From the NCBI RefSeq assembly GCF_003315485.1, contig NZ_QNSE01000001.1, positions 62,001-126,000 on the forward strand: DNA of 64,000 nt, in the 5' to 3' direction. Position 1 is the stretch's first letter. Every line of letters starts with the position of its first letter. The notes under the pieces are model-generated. The model was not told the origin of the DNA. It was given only the letters and a program-made list of their open reading frames with translations, and did no database searches. The stretch is from Marinomonas rhizomae. GTDB lineage: Bacteria > Pseudomonadota > Gammaproteobacteria > Pseudomonadales > Marinomonadaceae. Shown one piece after another: positions 56,313 to 64,000 of this stretch. A program made the position numbers and the translations under genes.

Positions 56313-57548
56313 CTAAATCACACCCTTGTCGCGTAGCATGGCAAGCTTGTCTTCGTCTATTCCAACTGAGCCTAAAATTTCGTCTGTGTGCTCACCCAGT
56401 TTTGGCCCTAACCATTGAGTTTTGCCAGGCGTTAGGCTTAATTTTGGCACTATGCCAGGAAGTGATATTTTATCGTCGCCAGCAAGTGGGTGTTCAACAA
56501 TCATCTCTCGAGCATGAAAGTGTGGGTCGTTAAAAATATCTTCTGCATTGTTTATGCCGCTAGATGGCACGGCCGCTTTTTCCAAAATCGCAAGCGCATC
56601 TTTAAGAGAATGCTGAGATGTCCAAGCTTGAATGGCTTCATCTAGTTCGTCGGAACGTCTAGCTCGACCGTCATTTTGCGCTAACTCTGGGTCGTTCGCT
56701 AAATCTGTTCGCTCCATCGCATTCATCAAACGCTTGAAAATACTGTCACTGTTAGCGGCAATAACAATGTAGCGTTCATCTTTACTCATGTAAGAACCTG
56801 ATGGTGCAATGCCTGGCATACTGGCGCCAGTTCGTTCTCGTATAAAACCGAACATACCGTATTCAGGGATCAAGCTTTCCATCACACCGAACACAGATTC
56901 GTATAAGGCAACATCGATAAACTGCCCAGTTCCTTGGTTCACTTTCAAGTGATGCATTGCCATCATGGCACCGATGACACCGTAAAGTGACGCAAGCGTG
57001 TCGCCAATACTGACGCCCACTCGAACAGGCGGTCTATCTGGATGGCCAACAAGATGACGTAATCCGCCAATGGATTCTGCTATCGCAGCAAAACCAGGGC
57101 GAGAAGAGTAAGGTCCATCTTGACCATATCCTGAAACGCGTAACATGATGAGTTCTGGTTTTATGGATGATAATTGATCCCAACCTAGATTCCATTTCTC
57201 TAAGGTGCCAGGGCGGAAGTTTTCGATGACGATGTCGACGTCTTTTACAAGGTCGTGAATGATGGCTTGTGCGTCAGTAGATTTTAGGTCAAGCGTGATC
57301 GATTTTTTATTGCGGCTCTGCGAATACCACCAAAGGGAAGTGTCCTTGTACATTTTGCGCCATTTGCGCAATGGATCACCACTTCCGGGCGGTTCAACCT
57401 TGATAACTTCTGCACCGAATTGCGCAAAAATGCTGCCAGCATAAGGACCAGCGATGAGAGATCCAAGCTCTAAAACACGCACGCCTTTTAGAGGCAGTTC
57501 TGTGTCGTTTTTGGAATCTGTATTAGATGACGAGTCGCGTTGGCTCAT
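56313..57548 (-). CDS. CaiB/BaiF-type class III CoA-transferase
   Basis: A family III CoA-transferase of 411 residues that activates carboxylic acids by moving CoA from a donor such as succinyl-CoA. The catalytic Asp is in SIGDTLASLYG (about residue 183); GPYAGSIFAQFGAEVIKVEPPGSGDP and NRKKSITLDL are family-typical. It is 9 bases upstream of the lyase gene and starts the operon, after AAGGGAAACGAG. Together with the lyase it explains how the imported acid enters metabolism. Confidence 0.92.
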   Translation of the reverse strand: MSQRDSSSNTDSKNDTELPLKGVRVLELGSLIAGPYAGSIFAQFGAEVIKVEPPGSGDPLRKWRKMYKDTSLWWYSQSRNKKSITLDLKSTDAQAIIHDLVKDVDIVIENFRPGTLEKWNLGWDQLSSIKPELIMLRVSGYGQDGPYSSRPGFAAIAESIGGLRHLVGHPDRPPVRVGVSIGDTLASLYGVIGAMMAMHHLKVNQGTGQFIDVALYESVFGVMESLIPEYGMFGFIRERTGASMPGIAPSGSYMSKDERYIVIAANSDSIFKRLMNAMERTDLANDPELAQNDGRARRSDELDEAIQAWTSQHSLKDALAILEKAAVPSSGINNAEDIFNDPHFHAREMIVEHPLAGDDKISLPGIVPKLSLTPGKTQWLGPKLGEHTDEILGSVGIDEDKLAMLRDKGVI

Positions 57549-57665
57549 TCTCGTTTCCCTTAATTATTTTAATTGTTGGGGTCATTTTCTTTCAAAATAG
57601 AGTAAGAGAAAAGTACCTAAATGTTAGGTTGCCATCTCATTAGGATATGGCTGGAATGCTTTTCA

Positions 57666-58553
57666 TCAGGTGGTACGCAAATGGGTTAACAAATGGTGGG
57701 CTGCATCAAGTAGCTGATCTGAGCTACGAACACATATTTTAAGTTCTCGATGCGCCCAGCTGTCTAGCAGCGGTAAAGCTTCTATCCGAGAGGCTTTAAT
57801 ATAAGGGCGGGCAATATCGATAGGCATAAGTCCTATACCAAGTCCTGATTCCACCATGCTGCAAAGTGCTTCATAACTGGTGACTTGAATGCGCATATTG
57901 AGTGGCTTATTGGCATTAGTCGAGGCATTGATCATTTGGTTGTTAATAGCACTTCCGGTATGTAAACCAACATAGTCATGCCCTAAGGTGTCTACAAAAT
58001 TCACTTCTTTATACTGTCCAAGAGGGTGCCCTACAGGAGTGATGACCACTAGTCGATCTGTTTTATAAGGGTAGATAGAAAGGTCTGGGTATTCTCTTGA
58101 GGCGATGGTAACAATGCCAATGTCTGCTGCATTCTCTGCAACGGCACGAATGATTTCGCTACTGATCTTTTCTTCCAAATGAATTTGTACCAAAGGGTTT
58201 TGATTCAGAAAAGAGCGCAGCTGCTTAGGAAGGAATTGGCTAATGGCGGATATATTTGCCACCATTCGAACTTGTCCACGAACACCGTGAGAGAACTCAT
58301 TCATTTGGTTATAAATGTCATCCAGTTGGTGCAGAACGCCCCGCGACATTTGTAACAAAGCTTGACCTGCAGGCGTGGCAACCACGCCCCGATTGGTACG
58401 CATCATTAATGGAGTATGAAGCAATTGCTCTAACTCCTTGATACGTTTTGATACGGCAGACGCAGCAATAAAATTCAATTCTGCAGCGCGAGCAATCGAG
58501 CCTTGTTCTATGACACAAACAAATAGTCTTAGGGAAGTTGGGTCAATTCGCAT
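57666..58553 (-). CDS. LysR-family regulator
   Basis: A LysR-type regulator of 295 residues: winged helix (SLRLFVCVIEQGSIARAAEL, ASAVSKRIKELEQLL) and effector domain. It lies 117 bases upstream of the CoA-transferase gene on the same strand and diverges from the hydratase-like gene at 58733. It is the natural candidate to control the TRAP/lyase operon. Confidence 0.92.
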   Translation of the reverse strand: MRIDPTSLRLFVCVIEQGSIARAAELNFIAASAVSKRIKELEQLLHTPLMMRTNRGVVATPAGQALLQMSRGVLHQLDDIYNQMNEFSHGVRGQVRMVANISAISQFLPKQLRSFLNQNPLVQIHLEEKISSEIIRAVAENAADIGIVTIASREYPDLSIYPYKTDRLVVITPVGHPLGQYKEVNFVDTLGHDYVGLHTGSAINNQMINASTNANKPLNMRIQVTSYEALCSMVESGLGIGLMPIDIARPYIKASRIEALPLLDSWAHRELKICVRSSDQLLDAAHHLLTHLRTT

Positions 58554-58732
58554 TTAGGGAGTATCCAGATATTATTATTTTTTAGTGTTTTTTTTATTTA
58601 TGCTATTAAGCGCGCAAAGATCATATCTCATCTTGTTTTTTTCTCATAATATAGCGGCGTATTGGGCCGCAACTAAGCGCTTTTTTGAATTGTTTTTCAC
58701 TTCTATTAATATTTCTAAAGGGTTATCACAAT

Positions 58733-59413
58733 ATGGTCTTCGAAGAGTATTCTCAGGTAATAAAAGAGTTTCAGCATGAGGAGTCATTATCGTTAACAGA
58801 TCGTTTCGATGCAGTGTGTATGGCGCAGGATGCTCTGATTGCAAAAATTGTTGAGCAAGGTGCCGTGATTGCAGGTTGGAAGATTGTAGATAAAGACGGC
58901 GTGATTATTATCTCTCCTATTTTTGACTTCCAAGTATTTGCTAATCTTGGCGACACCTTTGCACATCAAGCATGTCGCGGTACTGAGTTAGAAGTGTGCT
59001 TTCAATTAACTGTACCAAGTACGACTGATGCAGTGAATGAGTTGATTAATGAACTGGTACCTTTTGCGGCTGTTGAATTGATTCGCGCAGAGATTCATCC
59101 GACTAATCATTCAGCGTGCGACTTTTACTTTAACTACGGTGTGTTGGTTTCTCCAAAAACTGTCACTGGTGAGTTACTTTTTGAAGGTGGCAATCAAGAT
59201 TATATATTTACGGCTGAACTGGATCAGCTTCTAGCGGCAAAGAAAGAGGTCGTTAAGAAAGGCATACTGCAATGTATTCAGCGCGGCTATGGTAATAAAG
59301 ACTACTTTTTTATTACTGGAACTTTAAATGGATTAGTGCCAGCCGCTGAGTCTTTAGGTGTGAACCGAGTTATGAATCAGGGGGAAGTGATTATTCAATT
59401 TGAGATAGTCTAA
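58733..59413 (+). CDS. 2-keto-4-pentenoate-hydratase-like protein
   Basis: A 226-residue protein that reads like the MhpD/fumarylacetoacetase hydratase family: GWKIV, a PI loop, the metal-ligand ExE in GTELEVCFQL, and a third Glu in AAVELIRAEIHP. The match is remote, and parts of the usual core are shorter. The ATG at 58733 has only a weak ribosome site; the frame extends to 58685. It diverges from LysR and stands apart from any aromatic-degradation cluster, so its substrate is unknown. Confidence 0.68.
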   Translation: MVFEEYSQVIKEFQHEESLSLTDRFDAVCMAQDALIAKIVEQGAVIAGWKIVDKDGVIIISPIFDFQVFANLGDTFAHQACRGTELEVCFQLTVPSTTDAVNELINELVPFAAVELIRAEIHPTNHSACDFYFNYGVLVSPKTVTGELLFEGGNQDYIFTAELDQLLAAKKEVVKKGILQCIQRGYGNKDYFFITGTLNGLVPAAESLGVNRVMNQGEVIIQFEIV

Positions 59414-59608
59414 TAGCTTCATTAACTGTGTTTTTGCTTGATTAAAATCTTAGTATTTAATGATAAAACTTAGCCCGTATTGCTGTTTTAGTGTTTTTTT
59501 ACGATTATTTCTCACGTTTATCTGCGGCTTAGAATAGTATCTGAGGCTAAGAATTGTAACTTAGGCTTTAAATACCCTGATTCAAGCTGATATATAACGG
59601 AATTTTGA

Positions 59609-60997
59609 ATGACAACGAAATCACACAAAAATAATAGCTTTCTTAATGCTCCTTTACCCTTTGTGTTCCTCAAAACGGCCGCTCCCATTATTTTGATCAT
59701 GATGGTGAATGGTTCATTTGCGCTGGTGGATGCGTATTTTCTTGGCGTATTTGTTGGCGCGGAGGCGCTGACTGCGGTGACCTCTATGTTTCCTGCTTTT
59801 ATTCTGATCGTTGCTTTATCAACGCTTGTATCGAATGGTTTTGCCAGTTTGATGGCTCGGCAATTAGGCGCAGGAAATAGCTCCAGTGCCGTGGAAGTAT
59901 TTTCCCAAGCGATAAGTTTGTCTTTAGTGGTCTGCATTGTATTGATTGGCTTGTTTTTACTAGGCGGACACGCATTGACTGATGCTGTGAGTAATGGCTC
60001 AAATAAGATTGCCGATATGAGTTATCGATATATTTCGATTTTGATCTTCTTCTCTCCCTTGGTCTTTGTTTTGGCTATTAATGGTGACAGTTTACGTTGC
60101 GAAGGGCGTGTTTCTTTCATGGCGTCGGTCTCTATTTTGTCAGTGTTACTGAATGGTGTATTTAACTATTTTTTAATAGTTGGTTTGAATTGGGGAGTAG
60201 AAGGCTCAGCTTATGGTACGGTTTTGGCACAAGCTGCTTCTTTAATTATGGTCTTTTACTATCGGAAATATCAGAAAAACGAGCTGAAACTTCAGATTGT
60301 TCTGTTGTCAAAATCGCGACAACATTGGCTCACGTTTTTGTCCTTGGGTGCGCCTTCTAGCTTAAATTATATCGGTCTAGCATTAACATCTGGCGCCATC
60401 TTATATAATTTGCAAATTTGGGATGCTGATAATTATGCAACGACAGTGGGCGCTTATGGTATTATCACGCGTTTAATGACGTTTATTTTCTTGCCTTTGC
60501 TTGGGCTTAGCATGGCGTTTCAAGCGATTGTCGGAAACAACTTTGGAGCGAATGAGTTGGGCCGGGTAAATGTCAGTATTAAAATTGCTCTTACAATTGC
60601 CTTTGTTTATTGTCTGTTATTACAGACGATAGCGTTTGTTTTTAAACGGGATTTAGGGATGTTGTTTGTAAGTGATCAAGCTGTAATTAGTGAAGTGGTA
60701 CGAATTTTACCGTTTTCTACTTTGGCGCTTTTTCTGGTTGGTCCGCAAATGATGATTAGCATGTTTTTTCAAGCCATTGGTGATGCAAAAAGAGCGGGAA
60801 TTTTAGGCATAATGAAAACCTATGCCTTTTCTTTACCGTTGATTTTTATCCTGCCTTATTTCTTTGCCGAGTGGGGAATTTGGTATGCCGCTGCGAGCAC
60901 TGAATTTCTCGCTTTGTTACTGACTATCTTTGTATTAAGTCAGCGAAATCGAACTCAAAACACAAGTTTTGGATTGTTTTTTAAAGAAACACAATGA
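59609..60997 (+). CDS. MATE-family efflux transporter
   Basis: A 462-residue inner-membrane exporter with 12 hydrophobic segments in two six-helix halves. MATE features include NGSFALVDAYFLGVFVGAEAL, ALSTLVSNGFASLMARQLGAGN and AFQAIVGNNFGANEL. It should expel cationic drugs using Na+ or H+. GGAA precedes the ATG. It converges with the SDR gene at a perfect terminator. Confidence 0.92.
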   Translation: MTTKSHKNNSFLNAPLPFVFLKTAAPIILIMMVNGSFALVDAYFLGVFVGAEALTAVTSMFPAFILIVALSTLVSNGFASLMARQLGAGNSSSAVEVFSQAISLSLVVCIVLIGLFLLGGHALTDAVSNGSNKIADMSYRYISILIFFSPLVFVLAINGDSLRCEGRVSFMASVSILSVLLNGVFNYFLIVGLNWGVEGSAYGTVLAQAASLIMVFYYRKYQKNELKLQIVLLSKSRQHWLTFLSLGAPSSLNYIGLALTSGAILYNLQIWDADNYATTVGAYGIITRLMTFIFLPLLGLSMAFQAIVGNNFGANELGRVNVSIKIALTIAFVYCLLLQTIAFVFKRDLGMLFVSDQAVISEVVRILPFSTLALFLVGPQMMISMFFQAIGDAKRAGILGIMKTYAFSLPLIFILPYFFAEWGIWYAAASTEFLALLLTIFVLSQRNRTQNTSFGLFFKETQ

Positions 60998-61021
60998 GTT
61001 TTTAAAATACTCATTGTGTTT
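60987..61021. terminator. Bidirectional terminator
   Basis: Perfect 13-base arms (60987-60999 and 61009-61021) around a 9-base loop. The stem overlaps the end of the MATE coding region and lies 8 bases before the stop of the converging SDR gene. Confidence 0.75.
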
Positions 61022-61028
61022 CTTGTTC

Positions 61029-61778
61029 TTAAAGGTTCCCAACACCACCATCTATGAGCAGTTCCGATCCAAGCATATAAGAGGATTCATCAGACGCCAT
61101 GAAAACAGCGGCTTTTGCCAGCTCCATTGTGGTTCCCATTCGGTTAAGTGGAATGAGTTTTTTGATCTCTTCACGCAAAGCGTCTTCCTTTTCTTTGGCT
61201 AAGCCAAACTTCTTTAGCGCATCGGTTTGAGTTGGGCCAGGACTTAACGTATTGACTCGAATACCTCTGTCTTTTAATTCACCTGATAAGGTTCTAGCTA
61301 ACGAAATAAGTCCTGCTTTACTGGCGGAATAAACGCTACTTTGAGGTAAACCAATTTGCGCCGAAACACTGCCACAAAGAATGATAGACGCCGAATCTGA
61401 TAGCATAGGTAAAAGCGCTTGAATGAGAAAAAATGGCCCTTTTAGATTAGTGCTCATAACTTGCTCGAAGCTACTTTCATCCCATTCCTCTAGCGGTTTA
61501 TGTGTTACGTCCCCAGCATTGATGTACAGAATATCTAGCTTAGGAAAGGTTTTAGACAGTTGCATGGTTAATTTTTCTTGATCAGCTAAGGTGCCAGCGT
61601 CACTTTTTATAGTTAGAACCTTGCCTTCCAATTTATTGGAAACAGATTGTAATCCCGCTTCGCTTCGTCCAGTGACCGCTACATGAGCGCCTTCCTGTAA
61701 AAATTGTCGAGCGGTTTCTAAACCTATGCCTGCTGTTCCGCCAGTAATTAATGCATATTTACCTTCGAGTCGTTTCAT
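61029..61778 (-). CDS. Short-chain dehydrogenase/reductase
   Basis: A classical SDR of 249 residues. The NAD(P) site TGGTAGIG (12-19) is followed by INAG, the catalytic Ser, and YSASK (Tyr near 151, Lys near 155); TGRSEAG favours NADPH. AGGAGG precedes the ATG. It diverges from an HxlR regulator that likely controls it, so it may reduce a reactive aldehyde or quinone; this is inferred. Confidence 0.92.
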   Translation of the reverse strand: MKRLEGKYALITGGTAGIGLETARQFLQEGAHVAVTGRSEAGLQSVSNKLEGKVLTIKSDAGTLADQEKLTMQLSKTFPKLDILYINAGDVTHKPLEEWDESSFEQVMSTNLKGPFFLIQALLPMLSDSASIILCGSVSAQIGLPQSSVYSASKAGLISLARTLSGELKDRGIRVNTLSPGPTQTDALKKFGLAKEKEDALREEIKKLIPLNRMGTTMELAKAAVFMASDESSYMLGSELLIDGGVGNL

Positions 61779-61847
61779 TTGTATGCCTCCTTGAAGTTTG
61801 ATGTGTGTCGAGGCATTATCTTTTTTTTAGTATGCTTTAAATAGTAG

Positions 61848-61862
61848 GTACCAATAAGGTAC
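61848..61862. promoter_or_regulatory. Candidate HxlR operator
   Basis: Inverted repeat GTACC-AATAA-GGTAC in the 101-base gap between the SDR and HxlR genes, 17 bases before the HxlR start. Size and place suit an autoregulatory operator. Confidence 0.5.
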
Positions 61863-61879
61863 TAAGGAGATTGTTGATA

Positions 61880-62248
61880 ATGGCCACAATATTTACTCAT
61901 TTAGATGACAAATGTCCTATGGTGGATTTTGTGAATCTTGTCTCGGGGAAGTGGGCGATACCGATTCTTTATCGCCTGATTGTGACGGATGATGTTATTC
62001 GCTTTGGAGCCTTACAAAGAGCGATTGCCCCGATTACTCAGAAAGAATTAACCAAGCAACTGCGTGCCTTTGAGACTTTAGGTTTAGTGGATCGCACGGT
62101 GTATCCCGAAATGCCGCCACGAGTGGAATATCAAATTACTGAATTAGGGAAAACCTTAAAGCCCACGTTGGATTCGTTAGCCGATTGGATGCGAGAACAC
62201 AGAGAGCAGCTAATGCAAGCGAGTGAAACTAACTCGATTAATTTATAA
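61880..62248 (+). CDS. HxlR-family regulator
   Basis: A winged-helix repressor of 122 residues. The family-typical N-terminal cysteine is present (Cys 12, in DDKCPM), followed by VSGKWAIPILYRL, RFGALQRAIAPITQKELTKQLRAFE and VEYQITELGK. Members sense electrophiles, quinones or disulfide stress through this Cys. AAGGAG lies 10 bases before ATG 61880; TTG codons lie upstream in frame. It diverges from the SDR. Confidence 0.9.
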   Translation: MATIFTHLDDKCPMVDFVNLVSGKWAIPILYRLIVTDDVIRFGALQRAIAPITQKELTKQLRAFETLGLVDRTVYPEMPPRVEYQITELGKTLKPTLDSLADWMREHREQLMQASETNSINL

Positions 62249-62255
62249 CATCATC

Positions 62256-62314
62256 GACATAGTTGACTGTTTTAGAGTTAGGGATTGTTGATAATTTATA
62301 CAATCGACTATGTC
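62256..62314. repeat. Nested inverted repeat between converging genes
   Basis: Outer arms GACATAGT (62256-62263) and ACTATGTC (62307-62314), inner arms GATTGT (62283-62288) and ACAATC (62300-62305). It spans the gap between HxlR and the converging LysR gene and overlaps the LysR stop. It may be a terminator. Confidence 0.45.
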
Positions 62315-63174
62315 TTAAGCTGGTCTTGATTTGTCTTTACTAGCTCTGAAAGAAAATCCGCGACAGCGCGAATGCGTTTTGATTGGGTTAAATCGGTTTG
62401 GATAACCAAGTAAATATCTTGATTGATCTCTGGTATGTCTGCGAGGCAAACAAGCTTAGTGGGCCGAGCAACTGGGTGTGGCAATATCGCCATGCCGATT
62501 CCCGCCAGACAAGCACTGACTTGGGTCGCCACGGATGTGGTGGTGATAATAGGTTCTTTTCCGGCTAATTGATTAGAGATCCATTGTGCCGCAGGCAAAT
62601 GCTCGTAATGTTCTCCCCATTGAATAAAGTTGTCATTATCATGATTGCGTTCCTTTTGGTAATGAGTACTACAGTAGAGTCCGTAGCCTAGCGTGCCGAC
62701 ACGTTGGAAGCTGACATTACCATTGGTTGGACGCACCATACGTAAGGCGAGGTCTGCATCGCGACGATGTAAATTGGCGGTATGAATGTCGGTGACAATA
62801 TCGATATGTAAGTTAGGGTAAGTTTTCTGAAAACGGCCTAGTGCTGGCAAAATGAGGTGAGTGGCAAGGTTTTCCGCCGTGGCAACTTTGACTCTTCCGG
62901 TCAGTTGAGATTCCTTCTCTGCACTCTTGGTAAACGCAAAAGCCGCAGTTTCCATTGCTTCTGCTTTACTTAGGAGACTTTTGCCTTCATCCGTTAGTTG
63001 ATAACCCGTCTGAAAACGCAAAAAGAGCGGTGTTTGTAGGCTGCGCTCAAGACGTTCTATTTTTCGCGATAGCGTAGCAATCCCCATGTCTAAAGATTTT
63101 GCCGCTACGGTTAATGTGCCGCAGCGTGCCAGTGCCAAAAAGGCTTTGGTGTCGTCCCAAATCATCTCATTCAT
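62308..63174 (-). CDS. LysR-family regulator
   Basis: A LysR-type regulator of 288 residues, with a winged helix (DDTKAFLALARCGTLTVAAKSL, IATLSRKIERLERSLQ) and effector domain. It diverges from the CMD-domain gene at 63311, which it probably controls. Its ATG (63174) has a weak ribosome site. Confidence 0.9.
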   Translation of the reverse strand: MNEMIWDDTKAFLALARCGTLTVAAKSLDMGIATLSRKIERLERSLQTPLFLRFQTGYQLTDEGKSLLSKAEAMETAAFAFTKSAEKESQLTGRVKVATAENLATHLILPALGRFQKTYPNLHIDIVTDIHTANLHRRDADLALRMVRPTNGNVSFQRVGTLGYGLYCSTHYQKERNHDNDNFIQWGEHYEHLPAAQWISNQLAGKEPIITTTSVATQVSACLAGIGMAILPHPVARPTKLVCLADIPEINQDIYLVIQTDLTQSKRIRAVADFLSELVKTNQDQLKT

Positions 63175-63310
63175 AAACTATTCCACTAAAGCTATTTTTC
63201 AATATTGAAAAATGGATTCTCTATTTTATCTAAATATTCCGATTGTAAGAAATGACATAGTAACAAGCAATGCAATAAGAGTCGTTTAATGAAATGTTTA
63301 GGAGAGAAAA

Positions 63311-63712
63311 ATGAGTGAAGATCGCTATCAATTAGGTTTGAAAAAGCTCGCTGAAATAGACGGTGAACAAGGGCAGAAAGTCGTCGATGCACTACAACCT
63401 ATCGCGCCAGAATTCGCTACCTTGATGATCGAGTTTGGTTTTGGTGATATTTATAGCCGCTCTGGTTTGGATTTGAAGTCTCGTGAAATCGCCACAGTAG
63501 CGGCATTAACTGCATTAGGCAATGCTGCACCACAACTTAAAGTCCATCTCCATGCCGCTCTGAATGTTGGCTGTTCCCCAAAAGAAATTGTCGAAGTATT
63601 GATGCAAATGGCACTTTATGCGGGTTTTCCAGCCGCGTTAAATGGCCTTTTTGCCGCCAAAGAAGTGTTTGACGAGAGAGGCATTGATGTGACAGACGGG
63701 TCTGATAAGTAG
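63311..63712 (+). CDS. Carboxymuconolactone-decarboxylase-family protein
   Basis: A CMD-domain protein of 133 residues. The core [44 protein letters not shown] (residues about 46-89, cited here in part) and [17 protein letters not shown] are typical. The AhpD-type CxxC peroxidase motif is absent, so it belongs to the decarboxylase-like, non-AhpD branch. AGGAGA precedes the ATG. It diverges from a LysR gene. Confidence 0.88.
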   Translation: MSEDRYQLGLKKLAEIDGEQGQKVVDALQPIAPEFATLMIEFGFGDIYSRSGLDLKSREIATVAALTALGNAAPQLKVHLHAALNVGCSPKEIVEVLMQMALYAGFPAALNGLFAAKEVFDERGIDVTDGSDK

Positions 63713-63728
63713 CTTGTTAGTAAAAGAA

Positions 63729-63759
63729 AAAGGGCTATCTATGAATTAGAGAGCCCTTT
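63729..63759. terminator. Probable bidirectional terminator
   Basis: Twelve-base arms (63729-63740 and 63748-63759) with one mismatch around a 7-base loop; A-run on the left and TTT on the right. It lies between the CMD gene and the converging oxidoreductase. Confidence 0.75.
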
Positions 63760-63790
63760 CTGGTGAGATTCTATAATCGATATCTAATGG

Positions 63791-64000
63791 TTACTTAACG
63801 GCTTTAGCGTTAATGCTCAATGCCATAGCTTCGGCGATTTTTATACCGTCGATAGCCGCTGACATGATACCGCCAGCATAGCCTGCGCCTTCGCCGGCAG
63901 GAAATAAACCTTTAGTGTTGATGCTTTCTAGGCTGTCATTATCACGCTTGATGTTAATTGGCGCTGAGGTACGTGTTTCTACACCCGTTAATAAAGCATC
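63791..64000 (-). CDS. FAD-dependent oxidoreductase, COG2509, C-terminal part
   Basis: Only the last 69 residues are in the window; the start lies beyond the right edge. Translation gives LTGVETRTSAPINIKRD and KGLFPAGEGAGYAGGIMSAA, the C-terminal FAD-binding end of the COG2509 dehydrogenase family. The stop is at 63791-63793. Its substrate is not known. Confidence 0.82.
   Translation of the reverse strand, partial: DALLTGVETRTSAPINIKRDNDSLESINTKGLFPAGEGAGYAGGIMSAAIDGIKIAEAMALSINAKAVK

Noticed and set aside
1..64000. CRISPR arrays, prophage, insertion sequences, tRNA or rRNA genes
   Set aside because: No regular repeats, transposase or integrase genes, or RNA gene signatures were seen by eye; a dedicated search could still find a short RNA.

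Overview
The window looks like chromosome of a marine gammaproteobacterium, most likely Marinomonas or a close Oceanospirillales relative. This rests on moderate G+C, two complete TRAP transporters, Zur- and MocR-type regulation, YdgA/SrkA/RND proteins of gammaproteobacterial type and a glycogen operon. The genus is an inference. I saw no tRNA, rRNA, CRISPR array, insertion sequence or prophage. It reads as dense, ordinary chromosome with several accessory catabolic islands.

Layout. 1-1541: a two-subunit sodium:solute symporter (VC_2705/DUF4212 type), cut by the left edge. 1697-2930: a FosA-like VOC protein with an extra N-terminal domain, and a MOSC protein. 3021-13523: a divergent catabolic island. 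A TRAP transporter (DctP-DctQ-DctM) reads left; a DapA-family aldolase, a GntR/FCD regulator, a cytoplasmic GH78 alpha-L-rhamnosidase, an FGGY pentulose kinase and a fucose-isomerase-like protein read right. Together they suggest uptake and breakdown of an acidic rhamnoside. 13603-17325: a cysteine-desulfurase-like class V aminotransferase with its Lrp regulator, then a COG0523 GTPase preceded by a near-perfect Zur box. 17410-23233: a TolC/MFP/RND efflux operon. 23362-27403: LysR, a periplasmic metallo-beta-lactamase-fold hydrolase and a TonB-dependent receptor. 27481-29937: a MocR regulator divergent from a DUF1127 small protein translationally coupled to a LysE/RhtB exporter, with an array of CTGTAT motifs between them. 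29960-35936: GIY-YIG, VOC, an atypically arranged RecQ helicase, SrkA kinase, a response regulator with a TPR-like tail and an IDO-like 2OG-Fe dioxygenase.

36347-39847: a chemoreceptor with a C-terminal sensor-like domain and an MsbA-type ABC exporter. 39844-47293: a glycogen operon (phosphorylase-kinase-alpha-like giant protein, GlgB, GlgX). 47619-52173: a second chemoreceptor, YqaA-like membrane protein, SPOR lipoprotein and YdgA/DUF945 protein. 52393-58553: a second catabolic island made of a TRAP transporter, HMG-CoA-lyase-like enzyme, class III CoA-transferase and LysR regulator. It fits import, CoA activation and retro-aldol cleavage of a branched hydroxy-dicarboxylate. 58733-64000: hydratase-like protein, MATE pump, SDR/HxlR divergent pair, LysR/CMD divergent pair and the end of a COG2509 FAD oxidoreductase.

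The most interesting items are the bacterial phosphorylase-kinase-alpha-like protein in the glycogen operon, the non-canonical rhamnoside island, the Zur-controlled GTPase, the MocR motif array, the RecQ with its zinc knuckle displaced, and the two-domain FosA-like protein. I did not find a clearly new defence or mobile system.
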